DNA of 64,000 nt from Diaporthe sp. PMI_573 (Eukaryota > Ascomycota > Sordariomycetes > Diaporthales > Diaporthaceae): positions 310,001 to 374,000 of the forward strand of contig JAJTUP010000027.1 in assembly GCA_021399435.1 (NCBI GenBank). The letters are read 5' to 3'. Under the pieces are notes generated by a model. That model searched no databases and was not told the origin of the DNA. It saw only the letters and a program-made list of their open reading frames with translations. This document shows, one piece after another, positions 30,626 through 41,236 of the stretch. Both the position numbers and the translations under genes were made by a program. Numbering within the stretch: position 1 is the first letter of the stretch; each line of letters starts with the position of its first letter.

Positions 30626-32235
30626 TCACGTCCCTGCATCCTCAACCCACTTAATTTCACGCCTACACACCTTAACTTCTGCCTCGCAGTCCTTTGCAAA
30701 ATCGGCATTTCCAACACGGACGGGATCAGTAAGCTCACCTGCGTCGATGGAGGCCCTGTAAGCCAAAGTGGCTCGCGCCTCCTCTGCCTGCTCGCCCTCT
30801 CTAGCAGCTTGCTTCTGGCGATCTTGTGTACGCTGCTGCCTGTAGTCTTTCCTTGTCCTCCTCGACCGCCCTCGTCTGTGCCAGCAAGGCTGCAAGCTCC
30901 TCGCCGAGCCTGTCCGTCTCGGCCTTGTCCTCGGCCGCCTGTGCTTGCAACTCTGCCCCCCTCTCTCGGTACAGGTCCAGCGTAAGGCAAAGCCGGTTCC
31001 TTTCCTCAACAACCTCAGCCGTACGTACCAAAGAAGATACGATGTCCGTATGCAGGGACTGCTCGAGAGACTCGCATAGCATGTCTCTCTCCTTGCTGAC
31101 ATCAGACAGCTTTGCTTCGAGGATGGCAAGTTCGGCATTAGACCTCATGCGCTACGCGAGGAGCTAGTCTACTGGCCCCTAAGCCTTTGCTCAAGGTCGC
31201 GTATCTCGTCTTGTCACTTCTCATCCCACCTCTTCCGGTCTTTCTAGTAACGCTCATCGAGACATATGGAATATCTCTACCATCCGTCACGGGCAAAGAC
31301 CACCTCAGCGTAAGTATTGGCCATCTTCTTGCAGTCAAGCTGTGCCTCCCGCAGTTTACGTTAAACGCCATTCAAGGCCTCTATCTGGGACCAGCGCGTG
31401 GTCTGCTGGTCGGAGAGACATAAGTAGGCCGTCTCGAGCCGCTTCTAGGCGTACTGCTGGCTGAGCTTCCTCATTGTCTTCTAGTGCTCCTTACGCTCCT
31501 TGTCGAGCAACTTATACTCATGCTCCAGCTCTTTGCGAAACTTTGTCCGCTGGGAACTCATCTCCTTGATGGCTTTGTTATGCTCCTTCCTCTTCTCCAA
31601 CAGTGTTGCGTAAGACTGTGCCCGATAGGCCCCAAGCGCGGCAGCTTGCTGTGACTTGAGCTCCATAATCTCGGCCTTGTGCCGCAGGCGCAGCTCGTAG
31701 AGATCGGATGGGGTGTGCGTCGCCGACGAGTCGCCAGCGACCCGCCTCTAGGGCAGGCGTTGCACATTGGGGCATCGGTTGCTAAACTCTCCCCAGGTAC
31801 TGACCCCTCTCTAGGTACCGACTCCTCTCCAGGCACTGGAAGGCCAGCGGCTTACAGCCACAGGGGGTCCTGTCCGATTAATGTCAACGCCTCTTCCCCG
31901 AAAGGAAGGCCGGCGTTGATAGTAAACTCGCCGTAGTTGAAATTACGGTCTGTGAGAAGTTTCTGGATGATGGAGTGCGCATCGGCTGCACGCCCCGCCG
32001 CCCTCAGCTGCGATGCCTTGGCCTCAACCGCCTGGCGCCATTCCTAATACTGTTGCCAGAAATGCATCCAATCCACGCCTAGCTGTTCGCGAATGAGCTT
32101 AACGCGGGACCACCGGCCCACCGGCCCACCGGCCCACCCGGATGGCTTGGAAGAGCGTCTCCAATTCATTAAACGTAGCGAAGAGTGACCCGAGCTTGCG
32201 AGGGGTGCTCTTTGCTACGCTTGATCTAAATATGT
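30626..32235 (-). pseudogene. RIP-damaged coiled-coil protein gene, family unknown
   Basis: Minus-strand coding remnant read from about 32235 down to 30626. Pieces include SLFATFNELETLFQAIR, EQLGVDWMHFWQQY and LLTDRNFNYGEFTINAGLPF (32230-31870), and then a long charged coiled coil (31700-31500, 31380-31140 and 31140-30800). The frame is broken by at least nine stops. Most are TAG, with single TAA and TGA codons where glutamine or arginine fits the helix register: near 32045, 31482, 31451, 31346, 31275, 31250, 31220 and 31170. These match CAG to TAG, CAA to TAA and CGA to TGA, the RIP direction. A frame change occurs near 31720. The original family is not recognised; the glutamine-rich coiled coil and its position in the island suggest mobile-element cargo or a gag-like protein, but this is a guess. 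Confidence 0.6.
32112..32138. repeat. 9-bp tandem repeat (caccggccc)
   Basis: Three consecutive copies of caccggccc within the coiled-coil pseudogene region, a slippage-type repeat. Confidence 0.8.
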
Positions 32236-32279
32236 TTCTCCTATGGGGATTGGTTAAGCGGTTTTTATCGATAAGAATC

Positions 32280-32345
32280 TACAGCACCAAATTTACAACA
32301 CCAAATTCACAGCACCAAATTCACAGCACCAAATTTACAACACTA
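32280..32345. repeat. Tandem repeat of acaacaccaaatt units (about 14 bp)
   Basis: About four copies of a 14-bp unit, acagcaccaaattt / acaacaccaaattc, alternating between t and c forms, just before the inverted-repeat arm at 32369. Confidence 0.85.
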
Positions 32346-32957
32346 CAGACAATACTGCTAGCACTTTAAAGCGCCGCAGGCTTTACGCCGTAGGCTAGGG
32401 GGTCCTAGGGGGTCCCCCCTTAGAAATCAAGAATTCTTCTTAGATTAAAGCTCCGCTAGGAGCATGGTCTCGCAAGAAACTCCGGTCGTTCTTCGCTTGC
32501 TTACAGTTCACATGATACTAGTTCACCTCTGACATATGCGGGTGTGAGTGCAGATGTGTGTGATCTTTTCCACCATTCTCGACGAAGTACCAAGTACCAA
32601 CCTCCTGCTCCCTATCTACTCCTGCTGCTTCTTGTGCTCCCTCCGCCCTGCACTAATAAAACCACCGATACCCACCACCTAGCTGTTGACACCGACTGTT
32701 GTTTCCGTACATCCCGACGACTTGACCACATAGATTGGAGGGGGGATAGCCTGATGGTCGAAAAGAGGGTTGGTGGTGGTGGTGGTAGCGGTAGCGGCGG
32801 TGCCTTTCGCATTGTGACAAAAGCTGCAGACGGGCGGTCAGACAGGCGGTCAGACAGGCAAGGTATGCATATACCACGAGACAAGCAGGCAGGCTGGTAG
32901 GGGAGCAACTTACAGTCTCAAGTTTCTCTGGCAGGCGGCAGATTGACTGATGTTGGA

Positions 32958-33746
32958 CTAGCCTCGACTGGCAGCAGCCAAGATGAGCCAGGTGATGACG
33001 ACGATGACGACGACGATGGCGATGGTGACCTGGGTGAACTGGTCGATGGCGCGGTCGGCAGAGCGGTTTGCGCGGTCGGCAGAGCGGTCCAGGGCACGCA
33101 GGACGGCCTCGGTGCCAGTACTAGTATTAGTACCATTGCCATTGCCGTTGGTGCAGATCAGTAGGGAGCCGTCGGTGTGGACAGCAAATAGGTCGTGGTC
33201 GCTGGAGAGCTCCCTGACAACTTTGGCGACCCCATCCTAGGAGGAGGCCAAGAGTTGCGGGGGGTTCACGTTGATGCTGATTGTGTTGTTGGCAAAAGCG
33301 CCAGAACCAATCTTGGCCACCTTGCTGGAAACCATCTCGGCCACCTTGCTGAAAACCATCTCGGCCACCTTGTCGGGAACCATCTCGACCATCTTGGTGA
33401 CAAATGGACCCATTTCGATGATGTCAATATAGGTGTCAAGTTCGTTGGTGTAGTATGCTGAAATAGGTCCAGAAAGAAGAGCAACGGTGACAAAACGGAT
33501 GTTTGGCTGACGGTTGGGATGGGAATCGGAATCAGCAGGGGAATCAAGATTGGGGCCTATGGTGGGGGTCGCAGGGTGGAACTGGCCCATGGTGGGAGCT
33601 GCAGGGTGGAACTGGCCATCACGGTAGACAAACCAGTGCTGGGAAATGGCAGGAGGACCATTGCCGTCGACAATGTTGCCGACAAGGCTAGGCTGGTCAG
33701 AAAAGCCAAGTACGGCCAGCTGGAGCTGTTGCGTGTTGTCAGACAT
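32958..33746 (-). pseudogene. Tail-anchored hypothetical protein with one in-frame TAG
   Basis: From ATG 33746 the frame encodes MSDNTQQLQLAVLGF and a segment with short repeats (VAEMVFSKVAEMVSSKVAKI), up to NVNPPQLLASS, where a TAG stands at 33239-33237. The same frame then continues open for another 92 codons (DGVAKVVRELSSDHDL, FAVHTDGSLLICTNGNG, repeated SADRAN units) and ends in a hydrophobic helix FTQVTIAIVVVIVVITWLIL before the stop at 32960-32958. The coding character on both sides and the C-terminal membrane anchor point to one gene of about 262 residues. The TAG may be a C-to-T (RIP-like) mutation, a readthrough codon or a sequencing error. No homologue family is recognised. GT repeats at about 33785-33801 lie just upstream of the ATG. 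Confidence 0.5.
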
Positions 33747-35473
33747 GGTGACCGAGTGGGTAAGTGAATGAGTGCTTTGAAGGCTGTGTGTGTGTGTGTG
33801 TTCTGCAATACACGACCCGTTGTCGTGTTGTTGCTTGTGTCGGGTGGAGAGAAGGGAAGCAAAGACTCGAGAGACAACAGACTTGAAAGTAATGTCCTTA
33901 TCGCGCCGACATGCCTTATCGGTCACGGACCACGCTGCACACCTTGCTAATCCATGGTATGCCTGCCGATCCAGCAATCACGTGGTTTCGCGAGTCCTGG
34001 TTTCCCAGCCTTTAATCATTTATGGCATTTGTTAACTCTGGCCTGACCCTGGACTACTGTTCCTGTGCTGGGGCTGGGGGTCAGACTGGTCTCTTGAAGC
34101 TGTAGTCAGCCTATCAGTCAATGGGCAACACTGCTCGTTTGGCTGTACTCTGCTGCAGCATAAAGGACCGTCCCGCCTTAAGGAGATCCCACCTCGTCTG
34201 TGCACCAGTTGTCTTCTCATTCTTTCCAAGCTTGCGTCTTCTCTGCGGTCCAACTCTGCCAAAACTTCCATGCATAGTACTGCCGGCCCCGCCTGCCCTT
34301 AGACCCCGCGCTCCGGAAGCCAGATATCGTAGAGTCAAGGCTACTCTTCGTTTCTACCATCACCCTTGGCTAACAAAAAGCCTAGGAGGGTGGGATATTC
34401 TGTGTACTCTTTCTACACATGGAACTCATTATTGCTACTCTTGAACCATATTATCACATAGGCGCAAAAGATGGATGCTGACTACAACCAGGCTATCTCA
34501 TACCTCATGGTGGAATACAAACAAATGCCACCAACACTCATTGAAATCCGTTCCGATCCGAGAGGCTCTAAGCAAATAGCTCCTGGTTGGTTATCTGCTG
34601 GAGTAGGTCTGCGGCCCGGCCGGCCCTGTGGTCCCAGTGCTGGCACCATAATGCTGCGAGCCGCTGTATTAGTACAAGAAGTCGAGTCCGCTTCGCCAAA
34701 ATTGGCGCTACGGCCCTACGCTGCGCTCCGGGGAGCACCAATTTTGCTCGACTTCTTGTTTTTTCTTGGGGCCTGCGGCGCTTAACATTCAATTGCCAGC
34801 CGGGGGTTCTTTATTCAATTGCCAGCCAGGGGGGCAGCAAAGCGGACAAAGAATAAGCGTAGGAAAACACTGTCGCCAGTACCCCGGATTCCATTGTTTT
34901 TCCTGGGCGGAAAAGCCATGGTGGGCGAAAAACGTCTGGAATAAAATGGGTCACCCAAACGGGTCCCCTGGGTGCCGAACGTGTTGGTGTTATGCCCGAA
35001 TCTTGGCCAAGGCAGACCAGTCACTTCTTTTACAGCCAGGTAACCTGGCCTCTTGACGTACAACACACGTACCTGCTCCACTACCCGACAATATTGCTGA
35101 GTTGTTTCAACGCTACCAGGAGGCAGCTCCACCCCGCCTGGGCCCCGGGGACTCCTGAGGTGTGTCGCCATCCTGTCAGCCTGTCAGACACCCGCAGGTG
35201 CCACACAGCCGTCCGCAGCAGCCAAGCGCCACTCACTATCCCCATCTCGTCTGCGCTGACGGTGTTGAGCGGACGAACGTGCTGCACATGCGGATGCGGG
35301 CGATCTGCAGCTAACATCGTATCAGACGATTCAACCCCAAGTGTAAACAAACCAAACCAAACCAAACCAAAAAAAAAAAAAAAAAAAAGAGTTTGTCTCG
35401 GGACGCACGCCCCTCCTGCCGCTCGCCCTCTTCCTCTTTGTTGCTGCTGCCGCTGCGAATCATCTCGTCCACC
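33747..35473. other. Intergenic region at right edge of accessory island
   Basis: It holds the (GT)n tract near 33785, the inverted-repeat hairpin at 34674-34759, a direct repeat of attcaattgccagcc at about 34787 and 34813, and a (ccaaa)n plus A18 tract at 35345-35388 just upstream of IVY1. A short frame starting at ATG 34471 was seen but not accepted as a gene. The last few hundred bases should be the IVY1 promoter and leader. Confidence 0.6.
34674..34759. repeat. Imperfect inverted-repeat hairpin
   Basis: The left arm acaagaagtcgag (34674-34686) pairs with the right arm ctcgacttcttgt (34747-34759). An inner pair ccaaaattggcgct (34696-34709) matches agcaccaatttt (34735-34744 and neighbours) with mismatches. 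The loop is GC-rich and about 25 nt. A transposon-end or MITE-like origin is possible. Confidence 0.7.
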
Positions 35474-36967
35474 ATGACGACCGTCCAGCACCAGCCCGTC
35501 GCCAACCGGCCACCGTCGCCCTCGCCGTCCCAGCTCCCGCCGGTGCCCGCATCGCCAACCTACTCGTACGCGTCAACCACGAACCAGCCCTCGGCAAACA
35601 TGAGCATCTCGAGCTTCAACCTGCCCCTGCCCCCGCCACCCCCAGCAGCGGAAGCCGTCCTTACCAAAGCCGACCTCGCCGCCAGCCAGAAGTCATACGC
35701 CGACCTGCTGTCCTCCGCAAAGACATATCGCCTAGCCCTCGCCGCCCTGTCCAACGCCGCCTCCTCCTTCGGCTCCGCCCTCGAGTCATGCGCCCGCTTG
35801 AAGGAAGCTACCTCCGACTCCGTACATCTGGGCAATGCTCCCACCGCTGCTGTCACCTCCAACAGCGGCTGCACCGCGGACAGCCTGCTGGCCGCCGCGG
35901 GCGTGCACCACCTTATCGCCAACCACGAGCACATCCTGTCCGAGACGGTATACAGGAGCTTCGAAGTGCCCCTCCTCCACGAGCTGGACAAGTGGCGCCG
36001 CGATGTTGAGGACGAGGAGGCAACTTATCTGGCGGCGGTCAGGCGCCAGTCGCAAGAGATCCGCCGCCTCGAGAAGGAGGGCATGAAGCTGCACCGCCAG
36101 CGCGGGCCCAGGAATGTCTCCAAGTTCCGCACCCACCTGGTCGAGCTGACCACCAAGCTGGACGGCCTGACTAGCATGCACGCCGAGCACAGCCGCACCC
36201 TGCTGCGCGAGAGCCAGGACACGAGCGTCAAAATCCTCGAGTCGAGCTGCAGCCTCGTCCGGGCCGAGGTCGACATCTTCGAGTCCCTCGCGCGCAAGGG
36301 CTGGTCCGGCGGCGGGCTGGACGAGCTCCTGGAAAAGGGAACCGACCTCTTCGCCACCGAGCCGGCCACCGCCGAGGCCGAGACCGACACGAGCAAGCTG
36401 TTCAGCATCCTGCCGCCAAAGAGCATCCTCGCCGACACGGCCTCCGACTCGGGCATGGGGCTAGCAAGGGTGATGGGCGGTGTTGGCGGCCGGAAGGGGC
36501 ACGAGAGGGCAGACAGCCTCGGTGTCGTATCCGAGCCGTACCAGAGCCTGGCTGGCGCCGTCACCAGCCCCGAGCTCAGGGTGGTGCCCGACACCGACAA
36601 CATCAGCATCTTCTCGGCCGACTTTGCCAGCAACGGCAGGCCCAGGATGACGCGGCCCTTCTCGCCGCAGCCGGTGAGGGTCAACCCGGACGAGGTGATG
36701 GGTGGCGCCGACGACCACTTCCAGGGCGGCGCCAGCTCAAACGTGACGAGCGACGACGACGGGCCCGCGTCACCCGCCACGATACGCAACGGCGGGAGGT
36801 CAGCATCTGCCGACGGCTTCCGCATGCCATCGCACACGGACCTGTCGCTGCCCATGAGCGGTGACGAGGACGATCACCCCTGGGGTAGTAAGAGGATCTC
36901 GTCCGCGGCGTCGGATCCCGACGAGAGGGAAAGGAGGTGGAATGCTACCGATGACGGGATGGAATAG
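35474..36967 (+). CDS. IVY1: IVY1-like phospholipid-binding vacuolar protein
   Basis: Fungal protein related to Ivy1, a phospholipid-binding, BAR-like effector of the Rab Ypt7 on the vacuole membrane that is linked to HOPS and TORC1/Fab1 signalling. Single exon of 497 aa from ATG 35474 (context ccaccATGa); the frame extends upstream only without an ATG. The N-terminus is Pro/Ser-rich and disordered (1-65). A helical region follows (about 70-300), including KADLAASQKSYADLLSSAK, ALSNAASSFGSALESCARL, the H/E-rich HHLIANHEHILSETVYRSFE, and a long coiled coil with RRLEKEGMKLHRQR and LVELTTKLDGLTSMHAEHS. The C-terminal 200 residues are low complexity, rich in Ser/Asp/Gly, ending WNATDDGME. No introns. 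Convergent with NUP53, 547 bp away. Confidence 0.82.
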   Translation: MTTVQHQPVANRPPSPSPSQLPPVPASPTYSYASTTNQPSANMSISSFNLPLPPPPPAAEAVLTKADLAASQKSYADLLSSAKTYRLALAALSNAASSFGSALESCARLKEATSDSVHLGNAPTAAVTSNSGCTADSLLAAAGVHHLIANHEHILSETVYRSFEVPLLHELDKWRRDVEDEEATYLAAVRRQSQEIRRLEKEGMKLHRQRGPRNVSKFRTHLVELTTKLDGLTSMHAEHSRTLLRESQDTSVKILESSCSLVRAEVDIFESLARKGWSGGGLDELLEKGTDLFATEPATAEAETDTSKLFSILPPKSILADTASDSGMGLARVMGGVGGRKGHERADSLGVVSEPYQSLAGAVTSPELRVVPDTDNISIFSADFASNGRPRMTRPFSPQPVRVNPDEVMGGADDHFQGGASSNVTSDDDGPASPATIRNGGRSASADGFRMPSHTDLSLPMSGDEDDHPWGSKRISSAASDPDERERRWNATDDGME

Positions 36968-37514
36968 ATTCGTGAACCCCCGCCCTCTTTCATGAGAAGG
37001 GTGGGGCCGGCGGTACCAGTCGTTCAATTCATGTTAACAAGCTAGGCGTCACGGTTTGGTATAGAAGCATTGGTGTTTTGGGTCTTGTGGTGAAATTACA
37101 GGGTGGTGTTCTCTCGTGGTATTCTCTTTCCCTTTTCTTTCAAATAGGTATATGATACATAAGACGGTTGTATGAACACTTTTCCCCTCGTTTGACCCAC
37201 GCACGCCGCACGCCACACGCCAGTCCTCGCAAAAAGAAGAAAAAAACAACAAGAAGAAAAAAAAACGCCTATGTCAAAGACGCTATATGCATTATCATCC
37301 AAATCGCCCGACATCTTTGGGTGCGCGAGCAGGACACATCCTCATGAACTGCTCCTTGGCTGTGCCTCGCGCCACGAAACGGGAGACCTTCCATGTTGTA
37401 GAGTCGCCCCTGTCGAAAGCGGTAAGCACTGGGTCTATCTACCTTGCTCTTTACAAGACCAACATATTTGCCAATTGTGTTCCCTTTCCTGAACTGTCCT
37501 AAACATACGTCGTC
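36968..37514. other. Convergent 3' region between IVY1 and NUP53
   Basis: About 550 bp holding both 3' UTRs. A run of a/g with aaaaaaaa stretches lies near 37230-37265. No gene is seen. Confidence 0.7.
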
Positions 37515-38943
37515 TCAATCATCTTTGTCAGCGCTGACAATCTCGCCGCCGAACAGGCGGAACACCAGGTCCAGCCAACAGATGAGCTTCCAGTAGAGCG
37601 ACGCGTTGACCCAGTCGAACTCGCCCTCCTGCGTGCGCGGCACCTCGTTCCCGATCATGGACCCGCTGAACCACTTGATGAAGGGAATGCGGCCGAGGAA
37701 CCGCTGGGCGTACGACTGCTGCGGCCGCAGCGCCTGCTCGGCCGGCAGGAGCACAACCTTCCGCGCAGTGGGTATCCTCTTACAATACACACTGTTCTCG
37801 GTGGCTGCTGCTGCCGTCACCTGGAGCTGGTCTGGGAGCTCCGTCACGGTGTTGTTGGACGCCGACGAGGAGCCGTTGATGGTGCCGCTCTCGATGGTGC
37901 GGCTGCTGGCCTGGGACTGAGGCGGCGACATGTCCACGTCCATGGCGCCGTCGACGACGACGACCTCGGACGGCAGCCCGCCGCCTGGGAAGGTGGGCCT
38001 TAGCTCGCCGGCGGTCCTGTTCCCGCCGTGGCCGGGGCGTCTCCACGGCGCGGGCACCTCGTCGCCCAGGGCCGCGGTGGTGGCGTCCGGGACGGGCTCG
38101 TCGCGCAGCGGCGGCAGGCCGCGGTAGGGCTCCGCATATACCAGGTGGCCCAGAATGGCCTGGGGGCTCGAGAACAGGGCCGCCTCGGCCGCCTGGCTCG
38201 ACTCGAACGTCACCTTCACCCAGTGCGAGCCGCCGTCCGCCTTGTTCACCTTGGCCCGCTCCTCCGGGGTCAGGGCGCGCCGCCGCGAGTAGGCCGGGTC
38301 GCGCAGTTCCGATTTGTAGCGCCTGATCTCGAAGGGCGGGTCCCGCGGATAGTCCTCGCAAATACGCCCCGCGAGCTGCTCGTAGTGGTTGATGGCTGCG
38401 TACTGCTGGTCGGTGTGCCTGAAGCCGCGCAGGATGACCTCGGTGGGCACATTGGGTATATTGCGGACTGTTGCGGGCGTGGCGGCCGCGGCGGAGTCGT
38501 CTGCTGGGTCTTTTGTCGAGGTCGATGGTGGTAGTAGGGGCTGGACGGTGGAGGCCCTTCGCTGTCGCGGGGTTGCTGAAGAGGGCTCTTCTGTCGCGTC
38601 CCCGCCCTGTGAGGACTGCTGCTCGAAGAAAGCGGCGAAGACCTTGCCGGCTGACTGTATCGTGGGGTCCTCGCGCCTAGCTGGGGTTGCTGTTTTTGAC
38701 CTAGAACGTCGCGTCGACTTGCCAAATGCTCCTGTCTCGGGTACTCCTCGCCGTGCTCGAACGTTGGTTGGGTTGCCGTCTTGCCTGGGGAGAATCTTGT
38801 CAGCTGCCCGGGTGCTGGAGACAGTGGGGACACAGAGCAGTAGAGGCATACTGTGGCCATATCATTGCGTAGGGTCTCTGGACGCCATCCTCCCCGATGT
38901 ACTGCTCCTCGTCGGGGACATTGTGTAGAATGAGAGGCGCCAT
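37515..38943 (-). CDS. NUP53: Nucleoporin NUP53 (NUP35-type RRM)
   Basis: Inner-ring nuclear pore protein that dimerises through an RRM-like domain and binds membrane through its C-terminus. Minus strand, exons 38943-38852 and 38784-37515, 453 aa. The 67-nt intron joins YAMIWPQ to [12 protein letters not shown] in phase 2. The N-terminus [19 protein letters not shown] and the motif [12 protein letters not shown] are conserved in filamentous fungi. The RRM_NUP35 domain starts at [10 protein letters not shown], runs through [19 protein letters not shown] and ends near [13 protein letters not shown] Ser/Thr-rich linker follows. The last 40 residues ([20 protein letters not shown]) form the amphipathic membrane-binding helix. 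Length is normal. Divergent from ATG29 across 610 bp. Confidence 0.9.
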
Positions 38944-39553
38944 GTTGTGTTGCTGCACGCTCCTCGAATCCGGGCGAGCAAAGTGGAGCGAGTCTGATCC
39001 GGGCGTACCCGAGTGCGATTGGTAAACTTCAATGCCCCTTTGCGGAAAGTGAACCAGGACGAAGGAGTATGGAGCAGGTGGGATGTTGGGTGGTTTTCTA
39101 TGCCGTTCTGATGCGGCTCAGGTCAGGTTGTGGACTCGGCCATGCGACGCGATTGAAATTCTGCCTCTGGGGGCCCCAGCAACAGGTGGCCTACCAAGCA
39201 GGGGGGGCTGCCTCGCCCTGCCCTGCCTGCCCTGCCTGCCTTGCCTGCTAGGCAGGGGCCCATGCCTACCAAGCTCTTCCCCGTCACTGAGCTTATCGAT
39301 AGGAGCTGACCACGGCCACCCCTAAGGCTACTGCTCCTTTGCGGACCCTCCACTGTACTGTACAGCACATACCTACCTACTGTGCCGAGTACTGGCCGTA
39401 CTGACTGCTCTGCTTGAACTTACACACATACACACATGCAGACTGCTGCTTTGCACCATCCTTGTGGCACCCATCTGATCTCATCTCATATCGTCGTCGA
39501 CTCTGTGCCCGTCTCCCCTTGCCAAACAGCCTGCACACAAAGTCTCGGCTGCC
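38944..39553. promoter_or_regulatory. Bidirectional promoter region NUP53 / ATG29
   Basis: A 610-bp spacer between divergent starts. It contains a pentamer repeat (cctgc/ccttgc) at about 39217-39250 and TACCTACC near 39370. No transcription-factor site is claimed. Confidence 0.55.
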
Positions 39554-41236
39554 ATGGATGGTGAGCCGAGCTACACCGTCTACATCCGGCTGCCCTTCCC
39601 CAGAGGCGACTTTGTCGATCCGCCGCCCGTAAGTAGCCCGAGCCTGCGCCGGCATGATCCATCTCACCATACTGATCAGCACTCATCCCCATCAGGTGAG
39701 ATGGGATGCCTCGAAAGATGAATCCCTTTGGAAAATCCTCTCAGGTGTCGCAAAGACAGAGATTGATTGTGAGTCCTTCTGCCTGGTTTGACTGCAATTC
39801 TTGACCTCAACCCAATCATCTGCTAACCTGGACTGCTTTCAGGGGTCGAGTTGTAAGTAACAAATCCAGACAGAGTCCACGAATCCCACCATGATTCTGC
39901 CTTTGGTAAACAAGCTCACACTCTGGTTCTTCGTGACCTTCCAGAGCTGCGAGGTTTGAGGTCACCGTGGACTTTCTGCTCCAACAAGTCACCTACCTCA
40001 CTGAACGCCATGCTTCACAGGTCCGAGCCCAGATGCGCAAGGCTACTGCTGCGGCGAGGAGCTCAGCCGCGCCATCGCCCGTCCCTGGCTCGGACTCGAA
40101 TGCTGCCCTCGAGGCAATGAGGAGGACCGGCTCGTCCCAAGGAGCATACGGCCATACGAGAGCCCCCTCGTCCCTTTCCATCCGAAAGGACTCGCCCATG
40201 CCAAAGAACGACGCCGGCGCCCCTGACACTCCCAGGATAGGGGCTTCGGCAGCTGGACCCGCTGGTTTCGGCCCTCCGGGTCGACCCCACGCATCACGGA
40301 ACTCGTCTTCTGGCACAACAGCACAGGTTGGGAGTATGGGTAGCACAGCGGGATCGTTGAGACACAGACCAGGAGCGGTGCCAACCTCGCCCCGCTCACA
40401 AAATAGACAGCGCCTGCCTTCTTTGCCAACCGTACCCTCTTCGGCGACGGATACCGCCGGCATGGCATCTCCTGCCCAGCAAGCTATCGAACCGACCTCC
40501 CCGGGCCCGGCCGACTCGCCCTCTCCGGAATCTTCAGCCTCATCCAGCCCCGCACAATCACGGATCATCCGACGACCTCCTCGCTTTCAACAAAAACAGC
40601 AGGACCAGGGTGGTGTTGCATCTGGGTTTGTCGATGATGACGACGATGACGAAGCAGAGCCTGCGTTCTTGCCTTTCAGGGCGAAGACTTCCACGCCCAT
40701 CGAAGCTGGCGGCAGTGGTGGCGACGGCAGCGACCAATACACGGACCCCAGTGCCACGTTACGAGGGGACCCTCGTGACTTTGCTTCCAATGCCGCGAGG
40801 AGATTGCAGAATGTCACCGGCCCTGACCCTAGTGACCAGAGCAAGGGGAAGGGGAAAGAGAGGGAGCGCATACTTCAAAAGTCATCCAACTCCGATTCGT
40901 CGGAGAATTCGGCGGCCTTCATGTCCAAGCCGTCATCTAGTGGCCGCAGACATCCTTCGGGGCCGCTATCACCGCGCAGAACGGCCGAACTGAAGCAGAA
41001 AGTGTATTCGAGAGAGGGAAGTGACGGCACGCCAAGCATGGGCAGCAGCTTTAGTGACCTGGACGGTAAGTCTCCTGCAAGAATTCGTCATGTCCTACGA
41101 TGCTGATCTCCCCGTCGCAGATGCTTCAGTGACTCAGTCAGCCTTGGAGGAAGCGCTGGCTAGTAAGATGCAGGGAGGAAACACAATCGGCAGTACAATC
41201 AGCAACGTCTTTAGGAGTCGATATCTGCCTAAGTAA
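39554..41236 (+). CDS. ATG29: Autophagy-related protein ATG29
   Basis: Scaffold subunit of the Atg17-Atg31-Atg29 complex at the phagophore assembly site. Five exons: 39554-39628, 39696-39768, 39843-39852, 39945-41065 and 41121-41236, giving 464 aa. Splicing restores the conserved N-terminus YTVYIRLPFPRGDFVDPPPV, then RWDASKDESLWKILS, then DWVELAARFEVTVDFLLQQ and YLTERHASQVRAQMRK. Exon 3 is a 10-nt microexon encoding the middle of DWVEL; without it the frame is lost. The middle 300 residues are Ser/Pro-rich and disordered, as is normal for filamentous fungi. The C-terminus GSTISNVFRSRYLPK is the conserved end. All introns have GTAAGT- or GTGAGT-type donors. Confidence 0.9.

Larger units (their letters stand above)
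32369..34785. repeat. Segment bounded by a 13-bp inverted repeat
   Basis: The sequence aagcgccgcaggc at 32369-32381 recurs as its exact reverse complement gcctgcggcgctt at 34771-34783, with TTAA adjoining on the outer side. Inside the left arm are two direct copies of tagggggtcc (about 32395-32415). Beside the right arm is a hairpin (34674-34759). The segment encloses the TAG-interrupted ORF at 32958-33746. It could be the remains of a non-autonomous element, but 13 bp is short and no target-site duplication was found. Confidence 0.4.

Noticed and set aside
32612..32908. ORFs opposite the TM-protein tail, with Pro/Ser repeats
   Set aside because: They derive from the low-complexity coding strand of the neighbouring gene and simple repeats.
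34471..34785. 104-aa ORF starting MDADYNQAISYLMVEYK, considered as a transposase N-terminus
   Set aside because: The HTH-like resemblance is weak, and the ORF runs through the hairpin repeat.
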